A stretch of DNA of 64,000 bases, from NCBI GenBank assembly GCA_963758505.1, contig CAVWVJ010000003.1, positions 1,364,001 to 1,428,000 on the forward strand, read 5' to 3'. The notes under the pieces were generated by a model. That model was not told the origin of the DNA and did not search any database. It saw only the letters and a program-made list of their open reading frames with translations. Positions within the stretch are counted from its first letter, which is position 1. Each line of letters starts with the position of its first letter. The position numbers and the translations under genes were made by a program. This stretch comes from Korobacter sp963758505 (GTDB lineage: Bacteria > Acidobacteriota > Terriglobia > Terriglobales > Acidobacteriaceae). Below are positions 53,632 to 62,994 of the stretch, piece after piece.

Positions 53632-54548
53632 AGCGCTGAAGGTTTGATCCCGATGGCCGCCATCATGCGCCCTGTCTTTCCCAATTCCGCGCGATGCGAG
53701 AAGAAGCGGTTGGTGTCGCAGGAGGTGCAATCGTCGAAGGCGAAGATGTTTTTCTCCGCAACCCCTGCATCCAGCAACTGCCTGCGATTGGCCTCGATGA
53801 GGTCAAGCTGGATCTTCGTCGCGGGCTCGCCGTGTCCGGGCGCGCGCTGGTTCAGGAAGAGCATGGGATATTTATTGTGCAGCGATTCGAAGTCATACTC
53901 CTCGTGGAAGAGCTCCTTGGCATACGCGAACTGCGATTCGAAGGCATGCACCAGCTCTTCGCCAACCGTATAGCAGCAGCGGTGCACGCCAGGTCCAATT
54001 GCCGCCTGGATGTCGCGCGGATTGGAGCCGTAGTGCCGGCGCATTTCCCCTATGCCTTTTTCCACGATACGCGCGGCTGTCCCTCGCCAGCCGGCGTGGA
54101 ACGCCCCAACCGCACGCTTCTTCTTGTCAACGACGAGCACCGGAATGCAGTCGGCGGTCTTGATTCCCAGCAGCAAACCCGGTGTGTCAGTGATCAGGCC
54201 GTCGCCGGTAAGCGGCTCGTCATTGGCATGGGTGACGACATGCACGATTCCGGAGTGCACTTGCTTGAGCTGCACCAGCGGCCACATTTTTTCTTTCGAC
54301 GCCCCGCCGATCGCCTGGGCGAAGAGCAAGCGATTGTGCTCTACGTTTTCGCGTGTGTCGTGCTCGGTAACACCCAGGTTCAGCGCGCCGCCGCCGTAGG
54401 CTGCGGAGACCCCGCCACGCCGCGTGCTGAAGCCATGCACCAGCCATGAGAGCTTCTCGAAGGCAGGCGCGTGCAGGACCTCGGGACCTGCGGTCTTGCG
54501 GGAAATGACTTTGACTCGAGGGTTTTTGGATTTCAGTACAGAAGGCAC
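53628..54548 (-). CDS. pgeF: Peptidoglycan editing factor PgeF (laccase-domain protein)
   Basis: The 306-residue protein has the YfiH/PgeF zinc site: the His in QVHSG, the Cys in TADCIPVLV and the His in GAFHAGWRGT, with IGPGVHRCCY and the C-terminal FFSHRAELGKTGRM. In E. coli, PgeF removes wrongly built peptidoglycan precursors; the older 'polyphenol oxidase' name comes from side activities. A GTG at 54548 starts translation. It leads an ATGA-coupled three-gene operon (pgeF, hypothetical, hydrolase). Confidence 0.92.
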   Translation of the reverse strand: MPSVLKSKNPRVKVISRKTAGPEVLHAPAFEKLSWLVHGFSTRRGGVSAAYGGGALNLGVTEHDTRENVEHNRLLFAQAIGGASKEKMWPLVQLKQVHSGIVHVVTHANDEPLTGDGLITDTPGLLLGIKTADCIPVLVVDKKKRAVGAFHAGWRGTAARIVEKGIGEMRRHYGSNPRDIQAAIGPGVHRCCYTVGEELVHAFESQFAYAKELFHEEYDFESLHNKYPMLFLNQRAPGHGEPATKIQLDLIEANRRQLLDAGVAEKNIFAFDDCTSCDTNRFFSHRAELGKTGRMMAAIGIKPSAL

Positions 54549-54581
54549 TTGTAGATTGTAACCAAACCGCCGGGGGTGCGA

Positions 54582-57185
54582 TCAGTCGCCGGCAGCGGCG
54601 GTCGCATACATCGGTGCCATGGATTGCGATTGGTTGCCGCCTCCGGCCTTGGCGGCGTCGAGCGCGCTCTCGAGGCGATTGATCACCTCGGTCACAATAT
54701 CCACCGCATCCCAGTGGGGGTTCATCACCGCCTCGGCGATACCGACACTGATCGGCAGCGCCTGGTCCCGCCCGGGAATCTTGATCGTCGAGAGTACCTT
54801 GCGCAGCTTATCGGCGACGAAGAAGGCGTTTTGATCCTTGGTATCCGAGAGCACCACGGCAATTTGCGTCAGGTCGTAACGTACCGCGACATCGTTCTGC
54901 CGCAGGTGAGCCTGCACCGTCTGTCCGACGGATTGCAGCAAGGTGTCAACTGCTGCTTCACCCACCTCGCGCACCATCGAAACTGCTTTGCCGAATTCCA
55001 GGAGCATGAGGGTGACGGGCGAGTTCGCCTGCAGCGCGCGCTTCACTTCCGAAAGCAACACGTCGAGGTACGAGGAACGCTTCAGCAGGCCTGACTTTTC
55101 TTCCGTGACCGCGAGGTTCTTCACCAGGCTGCGCAGCTTCGCATTGTGAACCGCGAGCACGACCTGGTCGGCGATGGTGCGCAGCACGGCGGCATCGGTT
55201 TGCCGCCAGGTGCGTGGCGAACATTGCTGCAAAATGAGAATCCCCGCCTGTTCATCGCCTTCCGAGAGAGGGACCGCGAGCAACGACTCGATGCCGAGCG
55301 TCTCGATTACATCGTGAATCGGCTTCAACTCCTCCGCCCGGCGGGCGTTGGGGATGATCACCGTCCCCGTGTTTACGGCAAGAGGATGCAGTATGTTAAT
55401 CAGCTTCACGATCGCCGGAATGTCCGATTGCGGCACACCGGGAGCGCAGAATTCCAGCGCCGCCGAGGGTGGTTTGCCCGGCGAACACAGCCCTGCGACG
55501 CAGCGGCTTGCTCCCCAATGGCGCCCGACCTCGTTCACGGATGTGAAGAGCACTGCTTTCACATTGCCCTGGCGATAGATTTTCCGGGTGATCTCAGTGA
55601 CGCGAGAGATGTTGTCGACCGAACTTTCGCCGCCATTTCCGCTCCCGCCGTTCGGAGAAGCGTGCGGTTCAGCCTCCCTTCGCGGGATGGCTACCGGCGG
55701 CAGCGCCTGGGTGCTCTCCGGCGTGTAAGCGCGGGACTCAGGACCGTACTGCGGGATGAAGCCCGCGTTGTGATATAGGTTGCGCAGCTTTTCGCGGCGT
55801 TCTTCTTCGTGCGGGAAGAGCTTGGTGATGCGCTCCATGCGTTCCAGAGCCTTGGACTGCATCGAGTACTGCAGGAAGATTTCGGCCTGCAGCATCAGGT
55901 CTTCCAGCATCGTGCTCTCGCTGGCGCCAGTGCTGGCCTCGGAGTGCGTCTTGGCCTGGTGCGCGCCTGCTTGTTCCACCTTCAGTACCGTCCCAAAGCG
56001 ATTCGCGATCGCGTTGAAACGGTTGTTGTCGATCTTGTCGCGCAGCATCTCGAGACGCTTCTGGTGGCCGGACTCGTAGGCATCCACCTCGGCGGCGCGG
56101 TCCAGGCAGTCGCCCGCCTTCACGTATTCGCCGGCTGCATAGTGCAGATCGAACAACCGCACCAGCGTTGCACAGTATTCCTGTTCGCGATTGCTGGAAT
56201 CGTAAAGCTGGACCAGGTAGTAAAGGAAGGGAACCGACGGAGCGCGAAGCTCCAGCAGTTCCTGGATCAGTTGCACGAACTCGCGGCGGCGGCCCGTCTT
56301 CGACATCTGCTCTTCCAGCTTCTTCGTCAGGCGAAGAGCGTTGTCGGTCTGTTGCAGATCGACGTAATCGCCGATCAGCTCCAGGATCTCATCCAGCTTC
56401 CGTGAATCGAATTCGTAGAGCTTCCAGATCACCGGTTCGGCTTGCTCGAGGCGTCCGGCGAGCAGCAGGGCGCGGGAGTATGCCTCGCGCGCCTCGATGG
56501 GGCTGGTGGGATAATTCGCCAGCGGTTCGAGGATGTTCACCGCCTCGTCCGCCTCGCCTTTCAGCAGCAGGGCATGGCCGTGGCCGAAGGCGGCTCCGGG
56601 ATTTCTTGGGTCGAGGTGAAATGCTTTCTCGTACCACGCCGCGGCGTCTCCCCCCGACTTTTCCACCAGGATGCCGGCCTGGACGTACGAAACCGCAGCC
56701 GAGGGCTTTTTGTCCAATTCGGCGGCGAGTTCACCTTCCTGCTCGTAGCTCTCTATGGTTGGATCGAGAACGCAGATGCGCCGGTACACGTCCAACAAGT
56801 CTTCTTTCTTGTTGGCGGCCTTGTATTCCTTGCCCAGGTTGACGTACGCGTCGAGGGCTTCGCGCTTGTTACTGCGCTCCTGGAGATGCGCGTACTGCAG
56901 CATCTGCTGCAACGAGGGTTTGCCGACCCGAACCAGCTTCTTGTAAGTCAGGGACGCGCGGGCGTTATCGCCGGCTGCAGTCTGGGAATCGAATAACTGC
57001 GAAAACATGGTGGCGGCATCGGTCATCCGGTTCAGGGTGACGCACAAATCGGCCGCCGTCTGCCGCACGGTCTGGTTGGAAGGCTGCTCGTCGAGCACCT
57101 GCAAGTACTCTTCGAGGGCGCCTTCTAGCTTGCCTCGCTGGAGATACTTTTCGGCTTTTTCCAGATGCTTGGCGATATCAGACAT
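54582..57185 (-). CDS. TPR-GAF-degenerate GGDEF signalling protein
   Basis: This 867-residue soluble protein has an N-terminal array of about ten TPR-like repeats (residues about 5-450, with AEKYLQRGKLEGALEEYLQV and similar). A Pro/Ser linker follows, then a GAF domain (about 525-690, ending ADQVVLAVHNAKLRSLV) and a C-terminal GGDEF-fold (about 705-850). The catalytic GGDEF loop reads YDLTQIAVVLS, so it cannot make c-di-GMP, though the late ISVGIAEA motif is kept. It may bind GTP or c-di-GMP, or scaffold others. The ATG at 57185 (MSDIAKHLEKAEK) starts the first repeat. Confidence 0.85.
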   Translation of the reverse strand: MSDIAKHLEKAEKYLQRGKLEGALEEYLQVLDEQPSNQTVRQTAADLCVTLNRMTDAATMFSQLFDSQTAAGDNARASLTYKKLVRVGKPSLQQMLQYAHLQERSNKREALDAYVNLGKEYKAANKKEDLLDVYRRICVLDPTIESYEQEGELAAELDKKPSAAVSYVQAGILVEKSGGDAAAWYEKAFHLDPRNPGAAFGHGHALLLKGEADEAVNILEPLANYPTSPIEAREAYSRALLLAGRLEQAEPVIWKLYEFDSRKLDEILELIGDYVDLQQTDNALRLTKKLEEQMSKTGRRREFVQLIQELLELRAPSVPFLYYLVQLYDSSNREQEYCATLVRLFDLHYAAGEYVKAGDCLDRAAEVDAYESGHQKRLEMLRDKIDNNRFNAIANRFGTVLKVEQAGAHQAKTHSEASTGASESTMLEDLMLQAEIFLQYSMQSKALERMERITKLFPHEEERREKLRNLYHNAGFIPQYGPESRAYTPESTQALPPVAIPRREAEPHASPNGGSGNGGESSVDNISRVTEITRKIYRQGNVKAVLFTSVNEVGRHWGASRCVAGLCSPGKPPSAALEFCAPGVPQSDIPAIVKLINILHPLAVNTGTVIIPNARRAEELKPIHDVIETLGIESLLAVPLSEGDEQAGILILQQCSPRTWRQTDAAVLRTIADQVVLAVHNAKLRSLVKNLAVTEEKSGLLKRSSYLDVLLSEVKRALQANSPVTLMLLEFGKAVSMVREVGEAAVDTLLQSVGQTVQAHLRQNDVAVRYDLTQIAVVLSDTKDQNAFFVADKLRKVLSTIKIPGRDQALPISVGIAEAVMNPHWDAVDIVTEVINRLESALDAAKAGGGNQSQSMAPMYATAAAGD

Positions 57186-57349
57186 GGGAGACTGGGTAGT
57201 TCGCACAGGCAAAGTTCGCCGGCTGCACCCTCATTGTATGCAGAAGAGACTTTGGCCAGCAATCAGTGATACCGCAGACTATTCCCTAATTCCACCGAAA
57301 ATGTGTCTTAGAAGAGAACGTACGGGCCGTTCCGAAAGTAATGTCGCGC

Positions 57350-57736
57350 CTAACTCCCGCCGTTTATCGAGCGCGTTCCGGTGTTGAGCAGGCAATGCAC
57401 GTAGTCGGTCACCGAGGAGTGGGTCTTCGCCATTCCGGACGAAGGCGCCATCAAGGCGGCGTGCATCGCGTCTTTCTGCATTTGTTGCCGCGCCTTCACG
57501 ATTTCCCGTGCCGCCTGTCGTGCTTGCGAACGCGCTTCGAGTGCGGCCTTGCGGGCTTCGAACGCAGCTTTCTGCGCTTCCAACTTCGTCTTGCAGATCT
57601 CTCCGGAATTGACGATCGCCGCTCTTACGACCGGACGCTGCATTCGGGCAATCGGCAGATGATGCGAAAACAATAGCCCCGCATTCAAAGCGACCATCAC
57701 GGCAATGGCCTTCGCGCCGTTGGTATTCAGGTCCAT
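57350..57736 (-). CDS. Small membrane-anchored coiled-coil protein of unknown function
   Basis: The 128-residue product has an N-terminal hydrophobic segment (AKAIAVMVALNAGLLF) and a long Ala/Lys/Arg/Gln-rich helix (KLEAQKAAFEARKAALEARS and on), probably a coiled coil, then a short Cys-containing tail. It is single-spanning, with the coil outside. AGGAG lies 8 nt before the ATG, which supports a real gene. The family is not recognised. Confidence 0.6.
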   Translation of the reverse strand: MDLNTNGAKAIAVMVALNAGLLFSHHLPIARMQRPVVRAAIVNSGEICKTKLEAQKAAFEARKAALEARSQARQAAREIVKARQQMQKDAMHAALMAPSSGMAKTHSSVTDYVHCLLNTGTRSINGGS

Positions 57737-57884
57737 GGCTGAACTCCTGTAACTGAGGGTACGTCAGAGGCCGGGCATCCGTTCCGTAGAAAACGGCTGA
57801 TTTGAAAATAGACGCCCTTCAATATGCGACGTTAGCGCGCACTCCTACATTTGCGGCGAACCCCGTCGGTAACCCGCCAATTCC

Positions 57885-57912
57885 TTGACTTTCGCCTTCC
57901 ATTCGCTATACT
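57885..57912 (+). promoter_or_regulatory. Sigma-70 promoter of lexA
   Basis: TTGACT (57885-57890), a 16-nt spacer and TATACT (57907-57912) lie 42 nt before the lexA ATG. Both hexamers match the consensus at five of six positions. I could not identify a LexA operator here; the Acidobacterial SOS box is not known to me. Confidence 0.65.
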
Positions 57913-57954
57913 TCCGGCAGCGGCTCAACCACTTTCCCAGAGGACTGCAAGACG

Positions 57955-58581
57955 ATGGCGCTCACTCGACGGCAACGAGAGGTATTGGACTTCATTGCGC
58001 AGTTCGTGGATTCCCATGGCTATTCGCCGTCTTTCGAGGAGATTGCGGAAGGCGTGAAACTCTCGTCGCTGGCGACCGTGCACAAGCACATTGGCAACCT
58101 GGAGGCCAAAAACTTCCTCACGCGCGACTACAACCGCGCCCGCTCCATCGACCTGGTGAAGCCAAAGGGCCAGGCGCGCAAAGCGTTCGTCGCTGCAGCC
58201 GCGGCCAACACTACCCTGCCCTTCCTCGGCCGCATCGCTGCCGGCCAACCGATCGAGGCCATTGCGAACCCGGAAACCATCTCGCTGGGAGACTTCACTG
58301 GCTCCAAGGACGTCTTCGTCCTTGAGGTCTCCGGCGAATCGATGCAGGACGAACACATCGTCGATGGCGATTACGTCCTTGTCGAGCGCACCAATACGGC
58401 GCGTGACGGCGAAATCGTCGTGGCCCTGGTCGACAACTCCGATACCACCCTGAAGCGTATTTACCGCGAAGGCGAACAAGTTCGACTCCAGCCCTCCAAT
58501 GCGACCATGGCTCCAATCATGGTTCCGGCCTCCGCCGTCCAGGTACAGGGACGCGTGATTGGCGTTCTGCGAAAGTACTAG
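57955..58581 (+). CDS. lexA: LexA repressor
   Basis: The 208-residue SOS repressor has an N-terminal winged helix (MALTRRQREVLDFIAQFVDS, LSSLATVHKHIGNLE) and a C-terminal S24 peptidase. The self-cleavage site Ala96-Gly97 (GRIAAGQ), nucleophile Ser129 (VSGESM) and Lys167 (DTTLKRIY) are all in place. RecA filaments trigger self-cleavage and so release DNA-repair genes. Length and spacing are normal. The promoter upstream is strong, as expected of an autorepressed gene. Confidence 0.96.
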   Translation: MALTRRQREVLDFIAQFVDSHGYSPSFEEIAEGVKLSSLATVHKHIGNLEAKNFLTRDYNRARSIDLVKPKGQARKAFVAAAAANTTLPFLGRIAAGQPIEAIANPETISLGDFTGSKDVFVLEVSGESMQDEHIVDGDYVLVERTNTARDGEIVVALVDNSDTTLKRIYREGEQVRLQPSNATMAPIMVPASAVQVQGRVIGVLRKY

Positions 58582-58773
58582 CGTTACCACAATCCAAAGG
58601 ACTTTCGTGCTCCAGAGTAGTCACTTTTCTTTTCGTTCCCCGCTGCATACGCTTCTATACTCGCGACCAGAGTTCTCGATTGCTCTGAACAAGAAGGAAT
58701 GGGTGCGTGCTCCGCTCCGCTTGCCGGTCGCGTGAGAGCAGTGCAACGCGCGATCTGGAATTGGAGGTTTTCA

Positions 58774-59646
58774 ATGCGGAAGGGCCTGTGTTTAGCAACC
58801 GTCGTCCTTGTCCTGGCATGGTGCCTGGGATGCGCCTCCGGCAAATCGCTGGATGGAGTTAGCGGTGGAGGCGGCGGAGGTGGCGGCAGCACGACCTTCA
58901 CGGCAGGCAACTGGGCCTTCACCACGAGCGGCGGCATCAATGGCGCCATCGCTCTCGGCGGATATCTTTCGGCCTCGGGCACCACGGTCAGCGGCAATCT
59001 CTTCGTGGTCGGCAACACGGGATCCGGGTTTACCATCGGAACGGGGAGCCCCTCCATGCCGGTTACGGGTACCATCTCCAACAGCACCCTGACCCTCACC
59101 GGCGTGCTTTCCAGCTCGAATTTCACCATCACCTTCTCCAATATCACCAGCGGCGCCACCACCCTCACCGGGACGTATAGCGTCACTGGCGGTACGGATA
59201 CCGGCGACAGCGGCGCCATCAGCGGAGTGATTTCGCCGTCCGGGGCGTACACCGGAACCTGGGTAGGGACTGACGCAACCACCGGCGGAACGATGACGCT
59301 CGCTACCACCGAATCGACTTCGCCTAATACCAATGGTTCGTTCACGATGAGCCCCACGAGCGGCGGCGGCGTCACCTTCAGCGGCGTCACCGGCTGTACC
59401 GTCACGGGCACGTTGAATCCCACGAACTCGTTCGCGGCGGGTGGAATCGTGTACCTCGATATCACCACGGCGGATTCTGGAATCGGCGGCGGCGCCTTCG
59501 CCGGCGATCTGAGTTTCCTTGGCGTAGCCAACGATGCCACCAACCCGACCAGCCTCTCCGGTGGGGGATATGTCTACACCGGCGGGAATTCCTGCCTGTT
59601 GCAGAGCGGCGTGGGCAGCGTGAGCTTCAGCCTGACCAAGCAGTAG
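58774..59646 (+). CDS. Gly/Ser/Thr-rich beta lipoprotein
   Basis: This 290-residue exported protein has a lipobox (LVLAWCLGCASG), a poly-Gly stretch (GVSGGGGGGGGS) and repeated short beta units rich in Gly, Ser and Thr (TGTISNSTLTLTGVLSSSN, TSGATTLTGTYSVTGGTDTG). This resembles surface adhesin-like or DUF lipoproteins of Acidobacteria. The ATG at 58774 has GGAGG 7 nt upstream; an open frame extends 25 codons further. The function is unknown. A clean terminator follows. Confidence 0.75.
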   Translation: MRKGLCLATVVLVLAWCLGCASGKSLDGVSGGGGGGGGSTTFTAGNWAFTTSGGINGAIALGGYLSASGTTVSGNLFVVGNTGSGFTIGTGSPSMPVTGTISNSTLTLTGVLSSSNFTITFSNITSGATTLTGTYSVTGGTDTGDSGAISGVISPSGAYTGTWVGTDATTGGTMTLATTESTSPNTNGSFTMSPTSGGGVTFSGVTGCTVTGTLNPTNSFAAGGIVYLDITTADSGIGGGAFAGDLSFLGVANDATNPTSLSGGGYVYTGGNSCLLQSGVGSVSFSLTKQ

Positions 59647-59668
59647 AAGGTTGGACCGAAACAACCAA

Positions 59669-59694
59669 GCGGGAGCTTCGGCTCCCGCATTCTT
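59669..59694 (+). terminator. Intrinsic terminator with a UUCG loop
   Basis: GCGGGAGC-TTCG-GCTCCCGC is followed by ATTCTTTT, 22 nt after the lipoprotein stop. Confidence 0.85.
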
Positions 59695-59698
59695 TTGT

Positions 59699-59959
59699 CT
59701 AGCGGATCTCTTCGATGAGTAACGGAGTCTCTTTCGGCAGGTAGCTTTTTCTGCGGAACCAGTCTTCCATGTCGTGCTGCAGGCGCGCGAGCGGGACGCG
59801 CACGCCAATTTCCATGCACCCATCGCCGGTCGGCAGGGTGTCATCGAAGACCGGATCGTTGGTGAAGCTGCGCATGGCGAAACTGTCGAGCCACTTGAGC
59901 GGGCAGGCCTTGCGCTCGCCGTGGTCGTCGTACTCTATGCGGATCTTTCGCGCGAACAT
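59699..59959 (-). CDS. Small hypothetical protein
   Basis: The 86-residue frame (MFARKIRIEYDDHGERKACPLKW...) has a sensible composition and no shift, with PRPLARLQ-like and WFRRKSYLPKETP segments. No motif, signal peptide or family is recognised. It converges on the lipoprotein gene, and the cupin-like gene lies 50 nt upstream on the same strand, so the two may share a message. Confidence 0.55.
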   Translation of the reverse strand: MFARKIRIEYDDHGERKACPLKWLDSFAMRSFTNDPVFDDTLPTGDGCMEIGVRVPLARLQHDMEDWFRRKSYLPKETPLLIEEIR

Positions 59960-60009
59960 GGTACGGCCAGACTATCGGAGATAGAGCCGCGACTTCAAAT
60001 CGAAGCGAT

Positions 60010-60903
60010 CTACGCGCCCAGGACTTTTCTCTTCAACGAAAGCGCATGCCGCACGAAGCGGCTCTTCACGTGGTCCACGGCCGGACGCGCTCCCACCGGC
60101 TTCGGCTTCATGCCGAACTTCCGCAGATAAGCATTCGCCCGATAAACCTCGGCCTCCGGGAAGTGCAGCTTCGCGAACGGGAAGCTCAACGAGATGGAAA
60201 GCTCCGGCCCGGTCGTGATGAGGTGCGGGAAGAATGGCGGCTGAAATACGCCTTGCCCGGGTCCAATGGTGAAGAGCTGAAATTTGCTGTCCGGCACCTG
60301 GTCGATGAACGAACGTCCAAACCAGAATCCTTCCATGTCCTGATCGGTCACGATGCTGCGATCGTTGCCGTCGAACAGGCGCACATGCTTGATACCGCGG
60401 ATCTGCGAGAGAAAGTTCACTTCTTCGTCAATGTGGTAGGGCGTCGTCTCATTCGGAGAGGCAATAAAGACGGTTGCGATCCCGTGGTCCAGCGTCTTGC
60501 GAAAATCCGTGCCGGTAAGGTCACTCAAATTCGTCTTCGATTCTTCCAGCACTTCGCGGTAGCCATCGTATTCATTCACCGCGCTGATCTTCATGCGAAG
60601 GTCCGCGGCCTCAAGGTTGTCGAAAGCTTCATCCAGCGCGCTGAAGAATTCCGGCGTCCCCCACTTCACCCGCTTACCCTTCATCACCATGAAGCCGGGG
60701 ACCATCGCCTCGCGCACTGCCCCTTTGCGGCTCATCCGCTCCGGACTCGCCGCCTTCTGGGCGAGTGCCTTCAGCGCAGGCAGGCTGAAGAGCTCATGGC
60801 TCGAAAAGTTATGCTGGTAGAGAAAGGGTCTCCGGTCGTAGCACTGGCGAAAGTCTTCGGAGGCAACGAACGGTGAAGTTATAACTTGTGCTGCAACGGC
60901 CAT
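60010..60903 (-). CDS. Cupin/JmjC-like Fe(II)-dependent-type protein
   Basis: The product has about 297 residues. A double-stranded beta-helix is suggested by TPYHIDEEVNFLSQIRGIKH, where His-x-Asp could be the iron site, and a later GVFQPPFFPHLITTG giving the distal His. This is the cupin_8/JmjC-like pattern of 2-oxoglutarate oxygenases, some of which hydroxylate proteins. The C-terminal basic tail (DHVKSRFVRHALSLKRK) is extra. The substrate is unknown. The ATG at 60903 is one of two possible starts; the other is at 60957. Confidence 0.65.
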   Translation of the reverse strand: MAVAAQVITSPFVASEDFRQCYDRRPFLYQHNFSSHELFSLPALKALAQKAASPERMSRKGAVREAMVPGFMVMKGKRVKWGTPEFFSALDEAFDNLEAADLRMKISAVNEYDGYREVLEESKTNLSDLTGTDFRKTLDHGIATVFIASPNETTPYHIDEEVNFLSQIRGIKHVRLFDGNDRSIVTDQDMEGFWFGRSFIDQVPDSKFQLFTIGPGQGVFQPPFFPHLITTGPELSISLSFPFAKLHFPEAEVYRANAYLRKFGMKPKPVGARPAVDHVKSRFVRHALSLKRKVLGA

Positions 60904-61178
60904 GGCGCACACATCCTGGAAAATTGGTTTTACCGGCGTAGGGGAGGGGGTCCGCACAGTATATTCCGAGTCTCACGTGGGAGGAACAGGAATCTCCGAG
61001 GAGCAGGAAGAAACGTCCTGATAGCCTTGCAATTCATGCAGTTAGCCCGTTCCCGTCCTTCGACCGACTCATCCTTGGCCGTCCTCCATCTGTTCGGGAC
61101 GCCTTGGTTTCGGCGACAGGCGCGAGAGCCATCCGGCGCCGCAGGTCAAACCTAGACGCCATTTGCTATAAGAGTCCA

Positions 61179-62147
61179 ATGCGGCTCCACGATTACGCAC
61201 CCCGCCCCGCGCATCTCAAATGGCTCCTCGATTCTGATCCGGCCATCCGTTGGCAGGTCATGAGGGACCTCACCGACGAAGCCCCCAACGCGATTGCAGC
61301 CGAGCGCGCTCGCGTCGCAACCGAAGGCTGGGGCGCCCGGCTCCTCACCCTCCAGTCTCCTGCCGGCAACTGGGGCCGACCGAAGGAGGACCGAGGTTTA
61401 CTTGTCACCCTCTACACCCTCGCTGTCTTGAAGGACTTCGGTCTCGACCCCGCCAGCAAGCAAGCTCGCAAGATGATCGACCGGGTCGACAAGCGGCTCG
61501 TGTTCACGTGGTACAACAATCGGCCGTTCCTTCACGGCGAAACAGAACCCTGCATCAACGGCAGGATCCTGGGCATCGGCGCATATTTCCAAAAACCCAA
61601 CCACGCTCTGGCCCATCAACTTCTAGGCGAGCAGCTCGAAGATGGCGGCTGGAACTGCGAAGCCCAACTGGAAAGTCCAAAGCGTCCCAAGAGCCGACGC
61701 TCATCGTTCCATACCACCATCTGCGTCCTCGAAGGACTGCTCGAATATGAACGCGGAGGTGGCCGCAAAGCGGCTGCCGTCAGGAAGGCGCGCAAGAGGG
61801 CGGAAAACTATCTGCTCGAGCGCGGCATGTTCCGCTCGCTCCGAACCGGCGAGGTCATCGACAAACGCTGGCTTCGCTTTTCCTACCCGACGTTCTGGCA
61901 TTACGACGTTTTGCGCGGGCTGGATTATTTGCGCGATGCAGGAATCAAACCCGACAGCCGCGTCCGTGACGCCATCGAAATCGTGGTTGAGCGCCGCCAC
62001 CAGAATGGCCGCTGGCCGCTTAACCACCTGCATTCCGAACATATTCCATTGAAGATGGAGACGGAGGTCGGCCGGGCAAGCCACTGGAATACACTGCGCG
62101 CACTCCGCGTCCTGCACTGGTACAGCAACGCAACTTGGCAGTTGTGA
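61179..62147 (+). CDS. Alpha/alpha-toroid protein, prenyltransferase/squalene-cyclase-like
   Basis: This 322-residue protein is helical throughout, with repeats such as LLTLQSPAGNWGRP, LEDGGWNCEAQL and VVERRHQNGRWPL, the QxxDGGW/QNGxW-type motifs of squalene-cyclase and prenyltransferase toroids. No DxDD catalytic motif of cyclases is seen, so it may be a binding protein or non-cyclase. There is no signal peptide. The ATG at 61179 (MRLHDYAPRPAHLKWLLDSD) starts the conserved part. It stands alone, divergent from the cupin-like gene. Confidence 0.7.
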   Translation: MRLHDYAPRPAHLKWLLDSDPAIRWQVMRDLTDEAPNAIAAERARVATEGWGARLLTLQSPAGNWGRPKEDRGLLVTLYTLAVLKDFGLDPASKQARKMIDRVDKRLVFTWYNNRPFLHGETEPCINGRILGIGAYFQKPNHALAHQLLGEQLEDGGWNCEAQLESPKRPKSRRSSFHTTICVLEGLLEYERGGGRKAAAVRKARKRAENYLLERGMFRSLRTGEVIDKRWLRFSYPTFWHYDVLRGLDYLRDAGIKPDSRVRDAIEIVVERRHQNGRWPLNHLHSEHIPLKMETEVGRASHWNTLRALRVLHWYSNATWQL

Positions 62148-62190
62148 CTTGGGCTGCTCGCGCCAGGAAGGTGGTAGCTCGCCGAACAGC

Positions 62191-62403
62191 TCAGCTGTCC
62201 TTGCGGTACAGCAGATCGCGCATGACCCTGCGGCGCTCCGCGTTGGCCTCTCGATCGCCGCTCAAGGCGTCGCCTGCCTTGGCCGTCGGGACGGAGGCTT
62301 CCTCGGTGCTGCAATCCGGACAGCGGTTCGCAAAGCCCGGTTTCCCGGGACGCAGTTCAAACTCCTCACCGCAAACAACGCAGGTCTTAATGGGAAAAGC
62401 CAT
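62191..62403 (-). CDS. Small zinc-ribbon protein
   Basis: The 70-residue product has a CVVCGEEFELRPG...RCPDCS ribbon (CxxC...CxxC) and a charged helical C-terminus (EANAERRRVMRDLLYRKD). Such proteins are often RNA- or DNA-associated; nothing more can be said. The ATG at 62403 lies 14 nt after the stop of the upstream gene, with which it probably forms an operon. Confidence 0.7.
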   Translation of the reverse strand: MAFPIKTCVVCGEEFELRPGKPGFANRCPDCSTEEASVPTAKAGDALSGDREANAERRRVMRDLLYRKDS

Positions 62404-62417
62404 GCTCAACTCCCGGG

Positions 62418-62774
62418 CTATGCGGGTACCGCGCGCGCCTCTTTTAGAAATTCATCCAACTGGTGGAGGGTTTCCGCCTCCGTCACCACGAACATGTCGC
62501 GTCCATCGTCTTCGCCCGATTCGACGAGCTGTTTCAAATAGCGTCCTGCAAGTTGCACCGCCAGCGGATCGGTGATGATCTTGCCCGGACTGCGCCGGCT
62601 ATACTCGGCCCACGCCGTGTGCGGCAAGGCGATCCACACTCCGCGGTCGTCGGCGTTGAACTTGATGTCCACCGCGTCGGCATGACGCGTGGCGATCGCC
62701 ACCACCAGTGCCTGGTAGATACAGTGGACTTTCTTCTTCGACCAGCGCTCAACCGCGTAGAAGTTCTCGTACAT
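62418..62774 (-). CDS. Hypothetical protein
   Basis: This 118-residue protein (from MYENFYAVERWSKKKVHCIY) has a mixed alpha/beta pattern: VDIKFNADDRGVWIALPHTA, WAEYSRRSPGKIITDP and a C-terminal helix. No family is recognised. The open frame extends far upstream, but the ATG at 62774 is favoured because the region before it is not protein-like. It lies 14 nt upstream of a zinc-ribbon gene on the same strand. Confidence 0.55.
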   Translation of the reverse strand: MYENFYAVERWSKKKVHCIYQALVVAIATRHADAVDIKFNADDRGVWIALPHTAWAEYSRRSPGKIITDPLAVQLAGRYLKQLVESGEDDGRDMFVVTEAETLHQLDEFLKEARAVPA

Positions 62775-62994
62775 ATTGTGAAATTTTATCGAATCGCCGC
62801 CGAAACGCCAAACTGGGCCACAGAAGCGCTGCTTCCTTGATTTCGGACTTAGTGCGTAACGTACCGGGCCACGCGGATTAACCCATCCTATGACCTGAAT
62901 GGGCATACAATTCCTGCCGCTAGGATTTCCCTCTTCGCTTCGCAGACGAAGGCTGCGCAATCCGAGAGAGCGCCAGGGGCGTACTCATACCGTT

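Noticed and set aside
57841..57954. LexA operator before lexA
   Set aside because: No convincing palindrome of a known SOS box type was found; only the promoter is reported.
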